Shown here: positions 1-6,049 of the stretch, one piece after another | Layout: each line of letters begins with the position of its first letter | Numbering within the stretch: position 1 is the stretch's first letter | Assembly (NCBI GenBank): GCA_025966435.1 | Contig: JAICRQ010000197.1 | Location: forward strand, 1 to 6,592 | Length of the DNA stretch: 6,592 bases | Direction: 5' to 3' | Origin: Anaerolineales bacterium | Lineage (GTDB): Bacteria > Chloroflexota > Anaerolineae > Anaerolineales > Villigracilaceae | The notes under the pieces: model-generated | What the model was told of the DNA's origin: nothing | Database searches by the model: none | The model's input: only the letters and a program-made list of their open reading frames with translations | Position numbers and translations under genes: made by a program

Positions 1-1
1 C

Positions 2-658
2 CTCGAAACAGGTGTGCAGAATATCATCCTCGCCACTGGGGCGACCTGGCGGCGCGATGGCATGGGTCGTACCTTGCGAAAACCAATCCTAGGATGTGGT
101 TTGCAGAATGTGTTGAGTCCGGATGATTTGATGGGTGATGAAAAAGTAATTAGTAATTTGGTAAATGGTAATTGGGTAATTTATGACGATGATCATTATT
201 ACATGGGCGGGTTGTTGGCAGAGTGGCTTGCCAAGCAGGAATGTAACGTTTCCGTTATCACACCTGCGCCATTGATTTCTTACTGGTCTCAGTTCACGCT
301 CGAACAGGAACGCATTCAACAGAAATTGATGAGGCTTGGAGTCAAGTTGTACCCGCAGCATGTGATGAGCCAAATCGAGAACGATTGCGTGAGTGTAGTC
401 AATACAATTTCAGGGGAAGGGATGGAGCTGCCGCGCGATGGAGTTGTGTTAGTCAGTGATCGAGTTTCGAATGACTCATTATATTACGAGCTCAAGCCTG
501 CGCTTGCCGAAGGAAAATTACAGTCATTGCGTGTCATCGGCGATGCCGAAGCGCCGAACATCATCGCACAGGCAGTGTTCTCCGGTCATTTGGCGGCGAG
601 GGAGTTTGACGAGGAAGAAGTTGAAGGAACGCCGTTTAAGGTGGAGAGAATGATGTAA
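2..658 (+). CDS. C-terminal part of a trimethylamine-dehydrogenase-like FAD/FMN oxidoreductase (5' partial)
   Basis: The frame is open from base 2, so the gene begins upstream of the window; the 218 or so residues present are the end of a protein whose family is usually about 650-730 residues. The piece opens with an ATG-type dinucleotide-binding motif (ILATGATWR). It then has the stretch IYDDDHYYMGGLLAEWLA, typical of the second nucleotide-binding domain of the trimethylamine/dimethylamine dehydrogenase and 2,4-dienoyl-CoA reductase group, and closes with the FAD-contacting RVIGDAEAPNIIAQAVFSGH segment. Members have an N-terminal FMN TIM barrel and a 4Fe-4S cluster, both outside this window, and oxidise methylated amines or related substrates; the actual substrate cannot be told here. 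The stop (656-658) faces the convergent NAD-salvage genes. A short AT-rich tandem repeat (146-182) lies inside the coding sequence. Family is fairly sure; substrate is not. Confidence 0.85.
   Translation, partial: LETGVQNIILATGATWRRDGMGRTLRKPILGCGLQNVLSPDDLMGDEKVISNLVNGNWVIYDDDHYYMGGLLAEWLAKQECNVSVITPAPLISYWSQFTLEQERIQQKLMRLGVKLYPQHVMSQIENDCVSVVNTISGEGMELPRDGVVLVSDRVSNDSLYYELKPALAEGKLQSLRVIGDAEAPNIIAQAVFSGHLAAREFDEEEVEGTPFKVERMM
146..182 (+). repeat. Degenerate heptamer tandem repeat (GTAATTN) inside the flavoprotein gene
   Basis: Five GTAA-beginning units start at 146, 153, 161, 168 and 176 (GTAATTA, GTAATTT, GTAAATG, GTAATTG, GTAATTT), spaced 7, 7+1, 7, 7+1. The tract is much richer in A+T than its surroundings and encodes the low-complexity residues VISNLVNGNWVI, just before the conserved YDDDHYYMG motif. 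Confidence 0.55.
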
Positions 659-696
659 AACCATATGGGGAGCTGTAGTTTCTGTTCTCTATGGTT
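659..696. terminator. Possible weak bidirectional terminator between convergent genes
   Basis: The 40-bp gap between two convergent genes holds an inverted repeat, AACCATA at 659-665 and TATGGTT at 690-696. It can be extended inward by GAG (670-672) and CTC (687-689) after a bulge. It lacks a clear T tract on either side, so its role is inferred from position only. Confidence 0.3.
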
Positions 697-698
697 AT

Positions 699-2042
699 TT
701 ACCAGACGCGTTCCAAATTCGGGTTGTCTAACGGCTTCCTCCCTACCTTCGCCATATTGATCCATTCACCATGGACTTTGACGCGAACCACATCCCCTGT
801 GAAATCGGTCACGGTGCCGCCGTTATTGTTGAACAGCCACGAACCAACTGCGTAAATATCCACGGGGACACCCAGCTTTTCGAACTTGCGGGTTTTCTCA
901 GGATTGAACCCACCGGAAACCACAATCTTCACATTGCGACAGTACTGGCGTGCTGCATCGTTCCAGGCAGGGGGGATGTCCCAGCTTTCGAAGGCGGAAT
1001 CCAACCCGTGGCGAACGTTGAAGACCAGTCGAGGGTTGACACCCAGATCCAAAGCGGGGTCACCAAGCGGTTCCACCGAGACATCTCGCAAGGCGCCGCT
1101 CGTATCCAGGCGAACGCCGTAGAGAACGTACTTTGCTGCTTCCGCCTGATCTCCACGATCGCAAAGCTCCTGATACTTTATGAACATTGCTTCCAGCACG
1201 CGCAGGGTATCTCGCACCGAGTCATTGTTGAAATCCACCAGCGCAATGCGCGGAATCTGGGCTGGCAGAATGCGCGAGAATTGCATCATCGCCTCGGCGG
1301 TATCGCCCATGAACGAAGCAATCGCCGCATGCGCCACAGTGCCACCGCCCGCGCCGCCCCACCAGTCGCCCTGCGCGTCGGTCGAGACGAACGACCCGAT
1401 CTGCTGGGAAAAGTCCATGTTGAAGCGCTGGATGGCGATGTTGTAGGCATATCCATCTGCTGCCTGGACCTCGTGCATGTCGAAGCGGGCAGGGAAGAAT
1501 AACACTGGTTTGCCGCCCGCCGCCATGAGCGTTTCATACACATTGGTGGCAACGCGGCTCGAACGGGTGAGCACTCCCAGAGTTGGCGTCTCCAGCAAGG
1601 CAAAATCGCGATATCGTCCGCGCACTTTGATGACCGGCTCAGCATTCAAGGGATTCCCATCCGACTTGACCACGGTCCCGTCATGGACAGCCCAGACTTC
1701 CAAATGATCGGATGTGTCGATGAACTGATCCCCCTCCCAGTATCCCGTACAATGCCTGAGCATCTCCAGCGACTTATCCACACCGACGACAATTGTGCTT
1801 CCGAGACGACGTGTGAACCATTGCATCTCCACTTCGATATCGCCGACAGCGATATTCTCAGGCGAGACATCGTTTGGCAGATTGTGATTCGTACCCGAGT
1901 AGTTATACCCCTCGGCAGCCAGCACAGTGAGCATCTGGCCGATGTTCTCGAAGTATTTATCAGAATACCAGCCGCGACGCATCCGTTCGATATCGAGTTT
2001 GAAGGTTTGGTTGGTGAGACGTTTGTTATCGAAGATGGACAT
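699..2042 (-). CDS. pncB: Nicotinate phosphoribosyltransferase
   Basis: Predicted to join nicotinate and phosphoribosyl pyrophosphate to give nicotinate mononucleotide, the entry step of Preiss-Handler NAD salvage in the cytoplasm. The 447 residues match the family's length. Seen in order: LLETPTLGVLTRSSRVAT (149-166); GGGTVAHA (232-239), whose His238 sits where the family has its phosphorylated histidine; LVDFNND (268-274); the GVRLDTSG segment (309-316); SGGFNPEK (376-383); and VDIYAVGSWL (394-403), the usual phosphate-loop region, where Ser replaces the common Thr. The ATG at 2040-2042 was chosen because AAGGA lies 5 nt upstream and family homology begins there; a further in-frame ATG at 2081 falls inside a repeat array and would add 13 unrelated residues. 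The gene follows the nicotinamidase-like gene by 87 bp in the same direction, so the two steps are probably co-expressed. Family assignment is confident; the orthologous group is less certain. Confidence 0.9.
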   Translation of the reverse strand: MSIFDNKRLTNQTFKLDIERMRRGWYSDKYFENIGQMLTVLAAEGYNYSGTNHNLPNDVSPENIAVGDIEVEMQWFTRRLGSTIVVGVDKSLEMLRHCTGYWEGDQFIDTSDHLEVWAVHDGTVVKSDGNPLNAEPVIKVRGRYRDFALLETPTLGVLTRSSRVATNVYETLMAAGGKPVLFFPARFDMHEVQAADGYAYNIAIQRFNMDFSQQIGSFVSTDAQGDWWGGAGGGTVAHAAIASFMGDTAEAMMQFSRILPAQIPRIALVDFNNDSVRDTLRVLEAMFIKYQELCDRGDQAEAAKYVLYGVRLDTSGALRDVSVEPLGDPALDLGVNPRLVFNVRHGLDSAFESWDIPPAWNDAARQYCRNVKIVVSGGFNPEKTRKFEKLGVPVDIYAVGSWLFNNNGGTVTDFTGDVVRVKVHGEWINMAKVGRKPLDNPNLERVW

Positions 2043-2052
2043 GAGATTCCTT
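2043..2052 (-). promoter_or_regulatory. Ribosome binding site of the nicotinate phosphoribosyltransferase gene
   Basis: On the minus strand AAGGA (2052-2048) stands 5 nt before the ATG at 2042. This decides the start in favour of 2042 over the upstream ATG at 2081. The octamer array ends only 3 bp upstream of it. Confidence 0.65.
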
Positions 2053-2055
2053 AAG

Positions 2056-2132
2056 ATGTATACAAGTAAACATGTAGACACGTAAATGTGGATACAGATT
2101 GTCTATTTATGTACCTGTCTACCTGTGTACTA
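2056..2132. repeat. Inverted array of eight degenerate octamers (4 + 4)
   Basis: Four head-to-tail octamers read on the plus strand from 2056: ATGTATAC, AAGTAAAC, ATGTAGAC, ACGTAAAT. After a 13-bp centre (2088-2100) four octamers of the same pattern read on the minus strand from 2132 to 2101: TAGTACAC, AGGTAGAC, AGGTACAT, AAATAGAC. The shared pattern is roughly A-N-GTA-N-AC. The halves can pair, with 7 bp between 2074-2080 and 2116-2122, and 5 bp between 2083-2087 and 2105-2109. The array fills almost the whole gap between the two NAD-salvage genes: it supplies the stop codon of the upstream gene and ends 3 bp before the ribosome binding site of the downstream one. Its function is unknown; it could be a spreading micro-repeat, an mRNA processing or attenuation hairpin, or a protein-binding array. 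Confidence 0.7.
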
Positions 2133-3140
2133 AAAACTATCTGTCGACTTCACAATATTCATTCCGGCACTGGCGAACCGCTCGTAGGCTGCGTCTGCCG
2201 CGGCGGTGTGATCCACCACGCCCGGCACGACGACGGGAGATGTGCAATCCTCGAGCAGGTACACTTTTTTCGACAGCTCAGGATCAGCCAGCATAATATC
2301 ATCGAGCAGGTCGGAAACGGTCCATGCCACGCAGTGACTCTTAGCCTGTCCCGCAACGATCAACCTGTCATATTCCTGTAACTGCTGGATAAACATTTGA
2401 TCACGCTTCCCTAGCTGTTCATCCATGGGACCGGTCAACACTTCGGGCCCAATCGCGGAGTAACTTTCCGTGAAAGGAGTATCGCCTTTGGTGACGATAT
2501 GGGTCTGCGAATGACGCGCAACCGCATGAAAAAAGAGCGCTTCCTCCACCGATGAAACGAGTGCGTGCCCGATCCCTCCGAGCATGGCGTGGTATGGCCA
2601 GATCGTCAGCGCATATTTACCCCTCTTCTCCAGTCCTTCTGCATAATGGATCATCATCTGCTGACCGTATTCGGGAGCAATATCGAATTGAGAGGCAAGC
2701 GCGGGGTTGAAGGTCCATCTGCCATCCCGCAGTTCGGAGGCATGAATGTTGGTATACGGTGCAGGATGCTCTCCATGTTTATCCACAAAGAAGATCGCAT
2801 GGAAAAGCTGCATCGCCATATGCGTGTCCATCGTGGCAGTGATCTGTGTGATGGTCCCCAGGTTGCGGTAGATGAATTCACACAGACGCACGTTATCTTC
2901 CACTGCACCGCGTCCGCTGCGCCCACCTACGTAAAGCTCAAACTCGGGGATGCAGAATGTGTTCTGCACATCGATCAACATCAGCCAGGTCTTGGTCGAA
3001 TCGGCGGAGGCAGGTTGAAGTCCATGTTGATTCGCCCAGTCTCGTGCCTGACGCGCACGTTCCTCATAGGGGAGGCGCCAGACTGTGCCCACTTTTCCAG
3101 CGTCGAAAAAATCAGGGATCGGCATACCAGCGTTCGTCAT
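2130..3140 (-). CDS. Nicotinamidase-like isochorismatase-family cysteine hydrolase, enlarged
   Basis: Probably hydrolyses nicotinamide to nicotinate and ammonia, feeding the next gene in the operon. The 336-residue protein has the isochorismatase-fold triad: Asp57 (in LMLIDVQNTF), Lys218 (in HIVTKGDTP) and Cys270 (in AKSHCVAW). It also has nicotinamidase-type metal ligands Asp105 and His107 (in MDTHMA) and His184 (in WPYHAMLGG). Usual nicotinamidases are about 180-215 residues. Here about 47 residues precede the first strand, and the stretch between DxH and the WPxH motif is about 75 residues, containing an HGEHPAPYTNIHASEL segment. The ATG at 3138-3140 is preceded by GGAGGA 3 nt upstream; 42 further in-frame codons upstream would overlap the regulator gene and look unrelated. 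It starts 19 bp after the regulator stops, so it is in one operon with it. A related amidase activity remains possible because of the enlarged fold. Confidence 0.82.
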   Translation of the reverse strand: MTNAGMPIPDFFDAGKVGTVWRLPYEERARQARDWANQHGLQPASADSTKTWLMLIDVQNTFCIPEFELYVGGRSGRGAVEDNVRLCEFIYRNLGTITQITATMDTHMAMQLFHAIFFVDKHGEHPAPYTNIHASELRDGRWTFNPALASQFDIAPEYGQQMMIHYAEGLEKRGKYALTIWPYHAMLGGIGHALVSSVEEALFFHAVARHSQTHIVTKGDTPFTESYSAIGPEVLTGPMDEQLGKRDQMFIQQLQEYDRLIVAGQAKSHCVAWTVSDLLDDIMLADPELSKKVYLLEDCTSPVVVPGVVDHTAAADAAYERFASAGMNIVKSTDSF

Positions 3141-3149
3141 ATTTCCTCC
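3141..3149 (-). promoter_or_regulatory. Strong ribosome binding site deciding the hydrolase start
   Basis: On the minus strand GGAGGA (3149-3144) is followed by AAT and then the ATG at 3140. It lies in the 19-bp gap after the regulator stop codon and fixes the start at 3140 rather than at an ATG 126 bp upstream. Confidence 0.75.
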
Positions 3150-3159
3150 ATCTGACAAT

Positions 3160-3828
3160 TTAATCCAAAAACGCAATTTCCATCTTTTTGAATTTATAAA
3201 GCATGGCAGGGCGATGCGCCCCGGCAACATCCTTCCGTCCGGTTTCTTGAAGCAACCCCGTGGCAAGCATTCGTTTCCTGAAATTTCGTTTATCCAGTTT
3301 GTCGTTCATAATGATTTCGTACATCCTCTGCAGCTCAGAAAGCCGGAACTGCCTGGGCATAAGAGCGTAGACGATATTGCTGTAACCGGCTTTCGCACGC
3401 AACCGCTGAACTGCATACGCAACGATTTCCCTGTGGTCAAACGCAAGTTTTGGCAGACGCGTCGCGGAAGCCCACATCAGGTCTGTGACTTTGTCCGATG
3501 GAGACGAGACAAGCTCCTTCCACGGGATGAGTGCGAAATAGGCGACCGTGATGACTCGTGCACGCGGGTCCCGAGCCAGATCGCCAAAAGTATACAACTG
3601 CTCCACATAGACGTCTTCTACCCCGGCTTTTTCCTTCAATACCCGCAATGCTGCATCTTCTAGTGATTCACTGCTTCTCAGGAAACCACCCGGGAGCGAC
3701 CAACGATCCGCAAAGGGTTCCTCAGCTCTCTTCACGAGCATGACATTCAGTGCGTCGTCGTTGACAGTAAAAACCACGAGATCCACCGTGACAGCCACCT
3801 GTTCATAGCCCGGGTAGTTAGTGTTCAT
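3160..3828 (-). CDS. nrtR: NrtR-type transcriptional regulator of NAD metabolism (degenerate Nudix domain plus winged helix)
   Basis: Predicted repressor of NAD salvage that senses ADP-ribose or a related NAD metabolite. The 222-residue protein has an N-terminal Nudix fold (about 8-140) and a C-terminal winged helix (about 150-222) with the features FRLSELQRMYEII, LDKRNFRKRML, GLLQETG and RPAMLYKF, which are characteristic of NrtR proteins. The Nudix box (48-70) keeps Gly48, Glu54, Arg62, Glu66 and Gly69, but the two other catalytic glutamates of the RE-x-x-EE core are Val63 and Lys67. Hydrolase activity is therefore probably lost, as known for many NrtR members. The genes downstream are a nicotinamidase-like hydrolase and a nicotinate phosphoribosyltransferase, a classic NrtR regulon. 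The ATG at 3828 is preferred: the in-frame ATG at 3855 lies between the -35 and -10 boxes of the promoter. No ribosome binding site precedes 3828, suggesting a leaderless message. Confidence 0.85.
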   Translation of the reverse strand: MNTNYPGYEQVAVTVDLVVFTVNDDALNVMLVKRAEEPFADRWSLPGGFLRSSESLEDAALRVLKEKAGVEDVYVEQLYTFGDLARDPRARVITVAYFALIPWKELVSSPSDKVTDLMWASATRLPKLAFDHREIVAYAVQRLRAKAGYSNIVYALMPRQFRLSELQRMYEIIMNDKLDKRNFRKRMLATGLLQETGRKDVAGAHRPAMLYKFKKMEIAFLD

Positions 3829-3845
3829 ATTACACTTAGTATAAT
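3829..3845. promoter_or_regulatory. Imperfect palindrome over the -10 box, candidate NrtR operator
   Basis: ATTACACTTAGTATAAT is a 17-bp imperfect palindrome centred on 3837, with seven of eight base pairs matching. It covers the -10 box of the nrtR promoter and abuts the ATG. Position and symmetry fit autorepression of the regulator operon; I cannot match it to a known NrtR box for this lineage. Confidence 0.5.
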
Positions 3846-3865
3846 TCTTTTTCACGTCTTGTCAA
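3838..3865 (-). promoter_or_regulatory. Promoter of the nrtR-hydrolase-phosphoribosyltransferase operon
   Basis: On the minus strand TTGACA (3865-3860) and TATACT (3843-3838) are separated by 16 bp, close to the housekeeping sigma consensus. Transcription would begin about 7 bp further, near 3831-3830, only 2-3 bp before the ATG at 3828. Confidence 0.75.
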
Positions 3866-3905
3866 GCGAGGATAGTACCGCCCATCAAGCTTCCATCCCA
3901 CCCTG

Positions 3906-3934
3906 TTGACTTTTTTGCCTGAAACCTTTACACT
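3906..3934 (+). promoter_or_regulatory. Promoter of the FHA gene
   Basis: TTGACT (3906-3911) and TACACT (3929-3934) are separated by 17 bp, a good housekeeping-type promoter. The start of transcription would be near 3941, leaving a leader of about 90 nt before the ATG at 4032. It is back to back with the nrtR promoter, with 40 bp between the two -35 boxes. Confidence 0.7.
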
Positions 3935-3939
3935 ACGAA

Positions 3940-4009
3940 TGCCGTCTATAGCACGAGATCAGAAACGTTTTGCCCGGGACATCTGGTCTTTTTTCAACAG
4001 ACGGCAAGA
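3940..4009 (+). promoter_or_regulatory. Structured 5' leader with terminator-like hairpin, possible attenuator
   Basis: TGCCGTCT (3940-3947) pairs perfectly with AGACGGCA (3999-4006) as a closing stem. Inside it AGATCAGA (3956-3963) pairs with TCTGGTCT (3982-3989, one G-U pair), and this hairpin runs into six T (3989-3994), like an intrinsic terminator. The hairpin loop TTTTGCC (3968-3974) can also pair with GGCAAGA (4003-4009), which would compete with the closing stem or form a pseudoknot. No upstream plus-strand gene needs a terminator here, so control of the FHA gene is the natural reading. I do not recognise a known riboswitch class. Confidence 0.45.
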
Positions 4010-4031
4010 ATAGCATTTTCGGAGGAGAAGT

Positions 4032-4622
4032 ATGGCTTCGCAATTCCAGCTCATTATGCGCTCGGGTCCCACCCCCGGAGCCGCCTTTGCCTTGGAGGGC
4101 GATCAAATCGATATCGGTCGCGACTCGACCAATGAGATCGTGATCAACGATGCAGAGATTTCACGCCGCCACTCTCGTTTGACGTTCCAGGGCGGGAAGT
4201 ATGTGCTGGAAGATCTCGGTTCCACCAACGGGACGTTCGTGAATGGACAGCGTCTGGCGGGACCTCGTGTACTGAAGGCTGGAGAAGTCGTTTCGTTCGG
4301 CGAGCAGATCGTGATGGTCTTCGAAGCGACGCATTTTGATGCTGGAGCAACAGTGGTCTCGCCGCGTGCTGCTGCTGTGCCCGTTGCCTCTCGACCCGCG
4401 ATGCCTCCACCGCCCCCGCCGACGGAGTACGTGGGCAGCGTGCCCGTCAACCCCGGTCCTGCGCCGGTGCCAGGTACCTTCCTTCGCAGATCGAATCCTG
4501 CATTGATTGTGATCGCGGTCAGCGTTTTCCTTTTCCTCTGCATGTGTGTGGCATTCTTCTGGTGGGTGGACGCGACATTTCGATGGTGTGTATTCTTCCC
4601 ATTTCTTAGCGGTTGTCCCTAG
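4032..4622 (+). CDS. Membrane-anchored FHA-domain protein
   Basis: A 196-residue protein with an N-terminal forkhead-associated domain (about 4-98), which binds phosphothreonine peptides. Typical FHA residues are present: Gly29-Arg30, the SRRH motif at 44-47 and STNGTFVNG at 64-72. A Pro/Ala-rich linker follows (about 111-150, with six prolines in a row at 125-130), then a single strongly hydrophobic segment (157-179) and a short tail rich in Trp, Phe and Cys. The FHA domain would face the cytoplasm. GGAGGAG (4021-4027) precedes the ATG. The gene is apparently a single unit with its own promoter and a strong terminator. FHA proteins usually work with Ser/Thr kinases, but no kinase or phosphatase is in the window, so the partner is unknown. 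Domain assignment is secure; biological role is not. Confidence 0.88.
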   Translation: MASQFQLIMRSGPTPGAAFALEGDQIDIGRDSTNEIVINDAEISRRHSRLTFQGGKYVLEDLGSTNGTFVNGQRLAGPRVLKAGEVVSFGEQIVMVFEATHFDAGATVVSPRAAAVPVASRPAMPPPPPPTEYVGSVPVNPGPAPVPGTFLRRSNPALIVIAVSVFLFLCMCVAFFWWVDATFRWCVFFPFLSGCP

Positions 4623-4633
4623 TTCTTCTTTTG

Positions 4634-4680
4634 CAAAACACCCCGCGAGACAGATATGTGCTCGCGGGGTGTTTTGTTTC
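4634..4680 (+). terminator. Strong intrinsic terminator after the FHA gene
   Basis: CAAAACACCCCGCGAG (4634-4649) and CTCGCGGGGTGTTTTG (4661-4676) form a perfect 16-bp stem with an 11-nt loop. The GC-rich core is flanked by A and T tracts, so it could work in both directions. It begins 12 bp after the FHA stop codon and separates that gene from the transporter unit. Confidence 0.93.
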
Positions 4681-4746
4681 GGCTATGTGATCGTCGGCCG
4701 CCCGCAACCAGATTTTGTTTCCATCGTTAAGTAAGTATGAGTCACT

Positions 4747-4775
4747 TTGTAACGAGACAAGCGGTAGAATATAGC
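4747..4775 (+). promoter_or_regulatory. Weak candidate promoter for the transporter unit
   Basis: TTGTAA (4747-4752) and TATAGC (4770-4775) are 17 bp apart, each matching four of six consensus bases. An overlapping TAGAAT (4765-4770) could be an alternative -10. A promoter is expected here because a strong terminator lies just upstream. I see nothing else in the remaining intergenic stretch from 4681 to 4746. Confidence 0.35.
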
Positions 4776-4792
4776 TAACCCGGAGATCTTAT

Positions 4793-6049
4793 ATGGAACC
4801 CCATTTCACCACTTCCCCGCGCTGGAGCCCCACCACAAAGCTTTTGGTGGGTCTGGTCGGTGTTGGGATCGTGGCATTTTTGTTTATCCGCTTTACAAGC
4901 CTGATCACGCCACTCCTGATGGTCTTCATTCTGGCGTATCTGCTCCACCCGGTGGCAACGATGATCTCCTTCTGGCTACGAGTGTCGTGGCGGGCGGCTG
5001 TCAACATTCTCTACTTCATTATCCTTATCCTCGTTATCGGATCGCTGACTCTGGGTGGAGTTGGGCTGGTCGGGCAGGTGCAAAGCCTGATCCAATTGGT
5101 ACAGACGATTGTCGCCGACCTGCCTATGTACGTAGAGTCTCTCTCCGGGCAGGTGTTTCAAATCGGTCCCTTCACGTTGGACATGCGGACCCTTGATCTT
5201 GATGCGCTGAGCACGCAGTTACTCTCCTTTGTCCAGCCTTTGCTCGGGCGGACCGGGAATCTTGTAACCGCCGTCGCAGGCGGCGCCGCCGAGATCTTCG
5301 GCTGGACGTTCTTTGTGCTGATCGTTTCCTACTTCCTGATGGCCGAAAGCAGTGGCTTGCAAAGCGACCTGATCCGGGTCGAAGTTCCCGGGTATAACGA
5401 GGACCTTCGAAAGCTTGGCAGCAAGCTCAGCATAATCTGGAATTCGTTCCTACGCGGGCAGATTTTTATCTTTGCGATGGCCACCGTCATTTACATCTTT
5501 GTGCTGTCCATTTTCGGGGTGCGGTATGCCATTGGCATCGCCTTTTTAGCCGGGCTGGCAAAATTCCTGCCGTATATCGGTCCGGCGATCACCTGGGTCA
5601 TTATGGCGCTCGTGACCTTCTTCCAGAGCCCTACGCCTTTTGGTATGCAGCCCCTGACCTATATGCTAATGGTTGTCCTCACGACAACCGTAATTGACTG
5701 GATCATCGACAATCTCGTGGTGCCGCGCATCATGGCGCAGACGTTGCGGGTGCATCCTGCGGCGGTGCTGGTGACCGCGTTGATCGCGGCGAACTTGCTT
5801 GGAATTTTGGGCGTCGTCATCGCCGCACCCTTCCTGGCATCGGTGATGCTGCTGGGACGTTATACCATGCGTAAGATGCTCGATCTGAATCCGTGGCCCC
5901 CCGGAGATACCGTTCCGGCCCACCCGATCTCATTCGAGTGGCTCGCGCGCACGCGGGCCTATCTGGAAGCCAGGTTTCAAAAAGCGCAGATCCAGAGAGA
6001 TATTGCAAAGGAAAAGGCATATCGAAAGGAAGGTTCTGATGAACAATAG
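4793..6049 (+). CDS. AI-2E family transporter (PF01594-type membrane protein)
   Basis: A 418-residue polytopic inner-membrane protein of the AI-2E exporter-like family. Members are linked to export of small signals or to Na+/H+ exchange, so the substrate here is not predictable. Hydrophobic segments lie at about 16-33, 37-58, 68-92, 157-183, 222-243, 246-278 (probably two passes), 287-308 and 320-356. A soluble stretch (about 95-155) follows the third segment, as usual in the family. Family motifs are visible: LITPLLMVFILAYLLHPV (37-54), LAKFLPYIGPAITW (255-268), IDNLVVPRIM (305-314) and HPAAVLVTALIAANLLGILG (321-340). The tail (about 357-418) is charged and cytoplasmic. GGAG lies 8 nt before the ATG. 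The last 11 bp overlap the next gene, indicating translational coupling. Confidence 0.9.
   Translation: MEPHFTTSPRWSPTTKLLVGLVGVGIVAFLFIRFTSLITPLLMVFILAYLLHPVATMISFWLRVSWRAAVNILYFIILILVIGSLTLGGVGLVGQVQSLIQLVQTIVADLPMYVESLSGQVFQIGPFTLDMRTLDLDALSTQLLSFVQPLLGRTGNLVTAVAGGAAEIFGWTFFVLIVSYFLMAESSGLQSDLIRVEVPGYNEDLRKLGSKLSIIWNSFLRGQIFIFAMATVIYIFVLSIFGVRYAIGIAFLAGLAKFLPYIGPAITWVIMALVTFFQSPTPFGMQPLTYMLMVVLTTTVIDWIIDNLVVPRIMAQTLRVHPAAVLVTALIAANLLGILGVVIAAPFLASVMLLGRYTMRKMLDLNPWPPGDTVPAHPISFEWLARTRAYLEARFQKAQIQRDIAKEKAYRKEGSDEQ

Noticed and set aside
771..1502. 243-codon open frame on the plus strand
   Set aside because: It lies wholly opposite the nicotinate phosphoribosyltransferase gene, has no recognisable domain and no ribosome binding site. 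It is a shadow of a GC-balanced coding region.
2043..2081. Extended N-terminus of the nicotinate phosphoribosyltransferase from the ATG at 2081
   Set aside because: The extra 13 codons fall in the octamer array, do not resemble the family, and the internal ATG at 2042 has a ribosome binding site.
2056..2132. CRISPR-like array
   Set aside because: The units are only 8 bp, degenerate, contiguous without spacers and in opposed orientations.
3085..3663. 192-codon open frame on the plus strand
   Set aside because: It is antisense to the nrtR and hydrolase genes, both of which have clear domain motifs, and its own translation shows no family features.
3829..3855. Extended N-terminus of the NrtR-type regulator from the ATG at 3855
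   Set aside because: This ATG lies between the -35 and -10 boxes of a near-consensus promoter, so it would not be transcribed from it.
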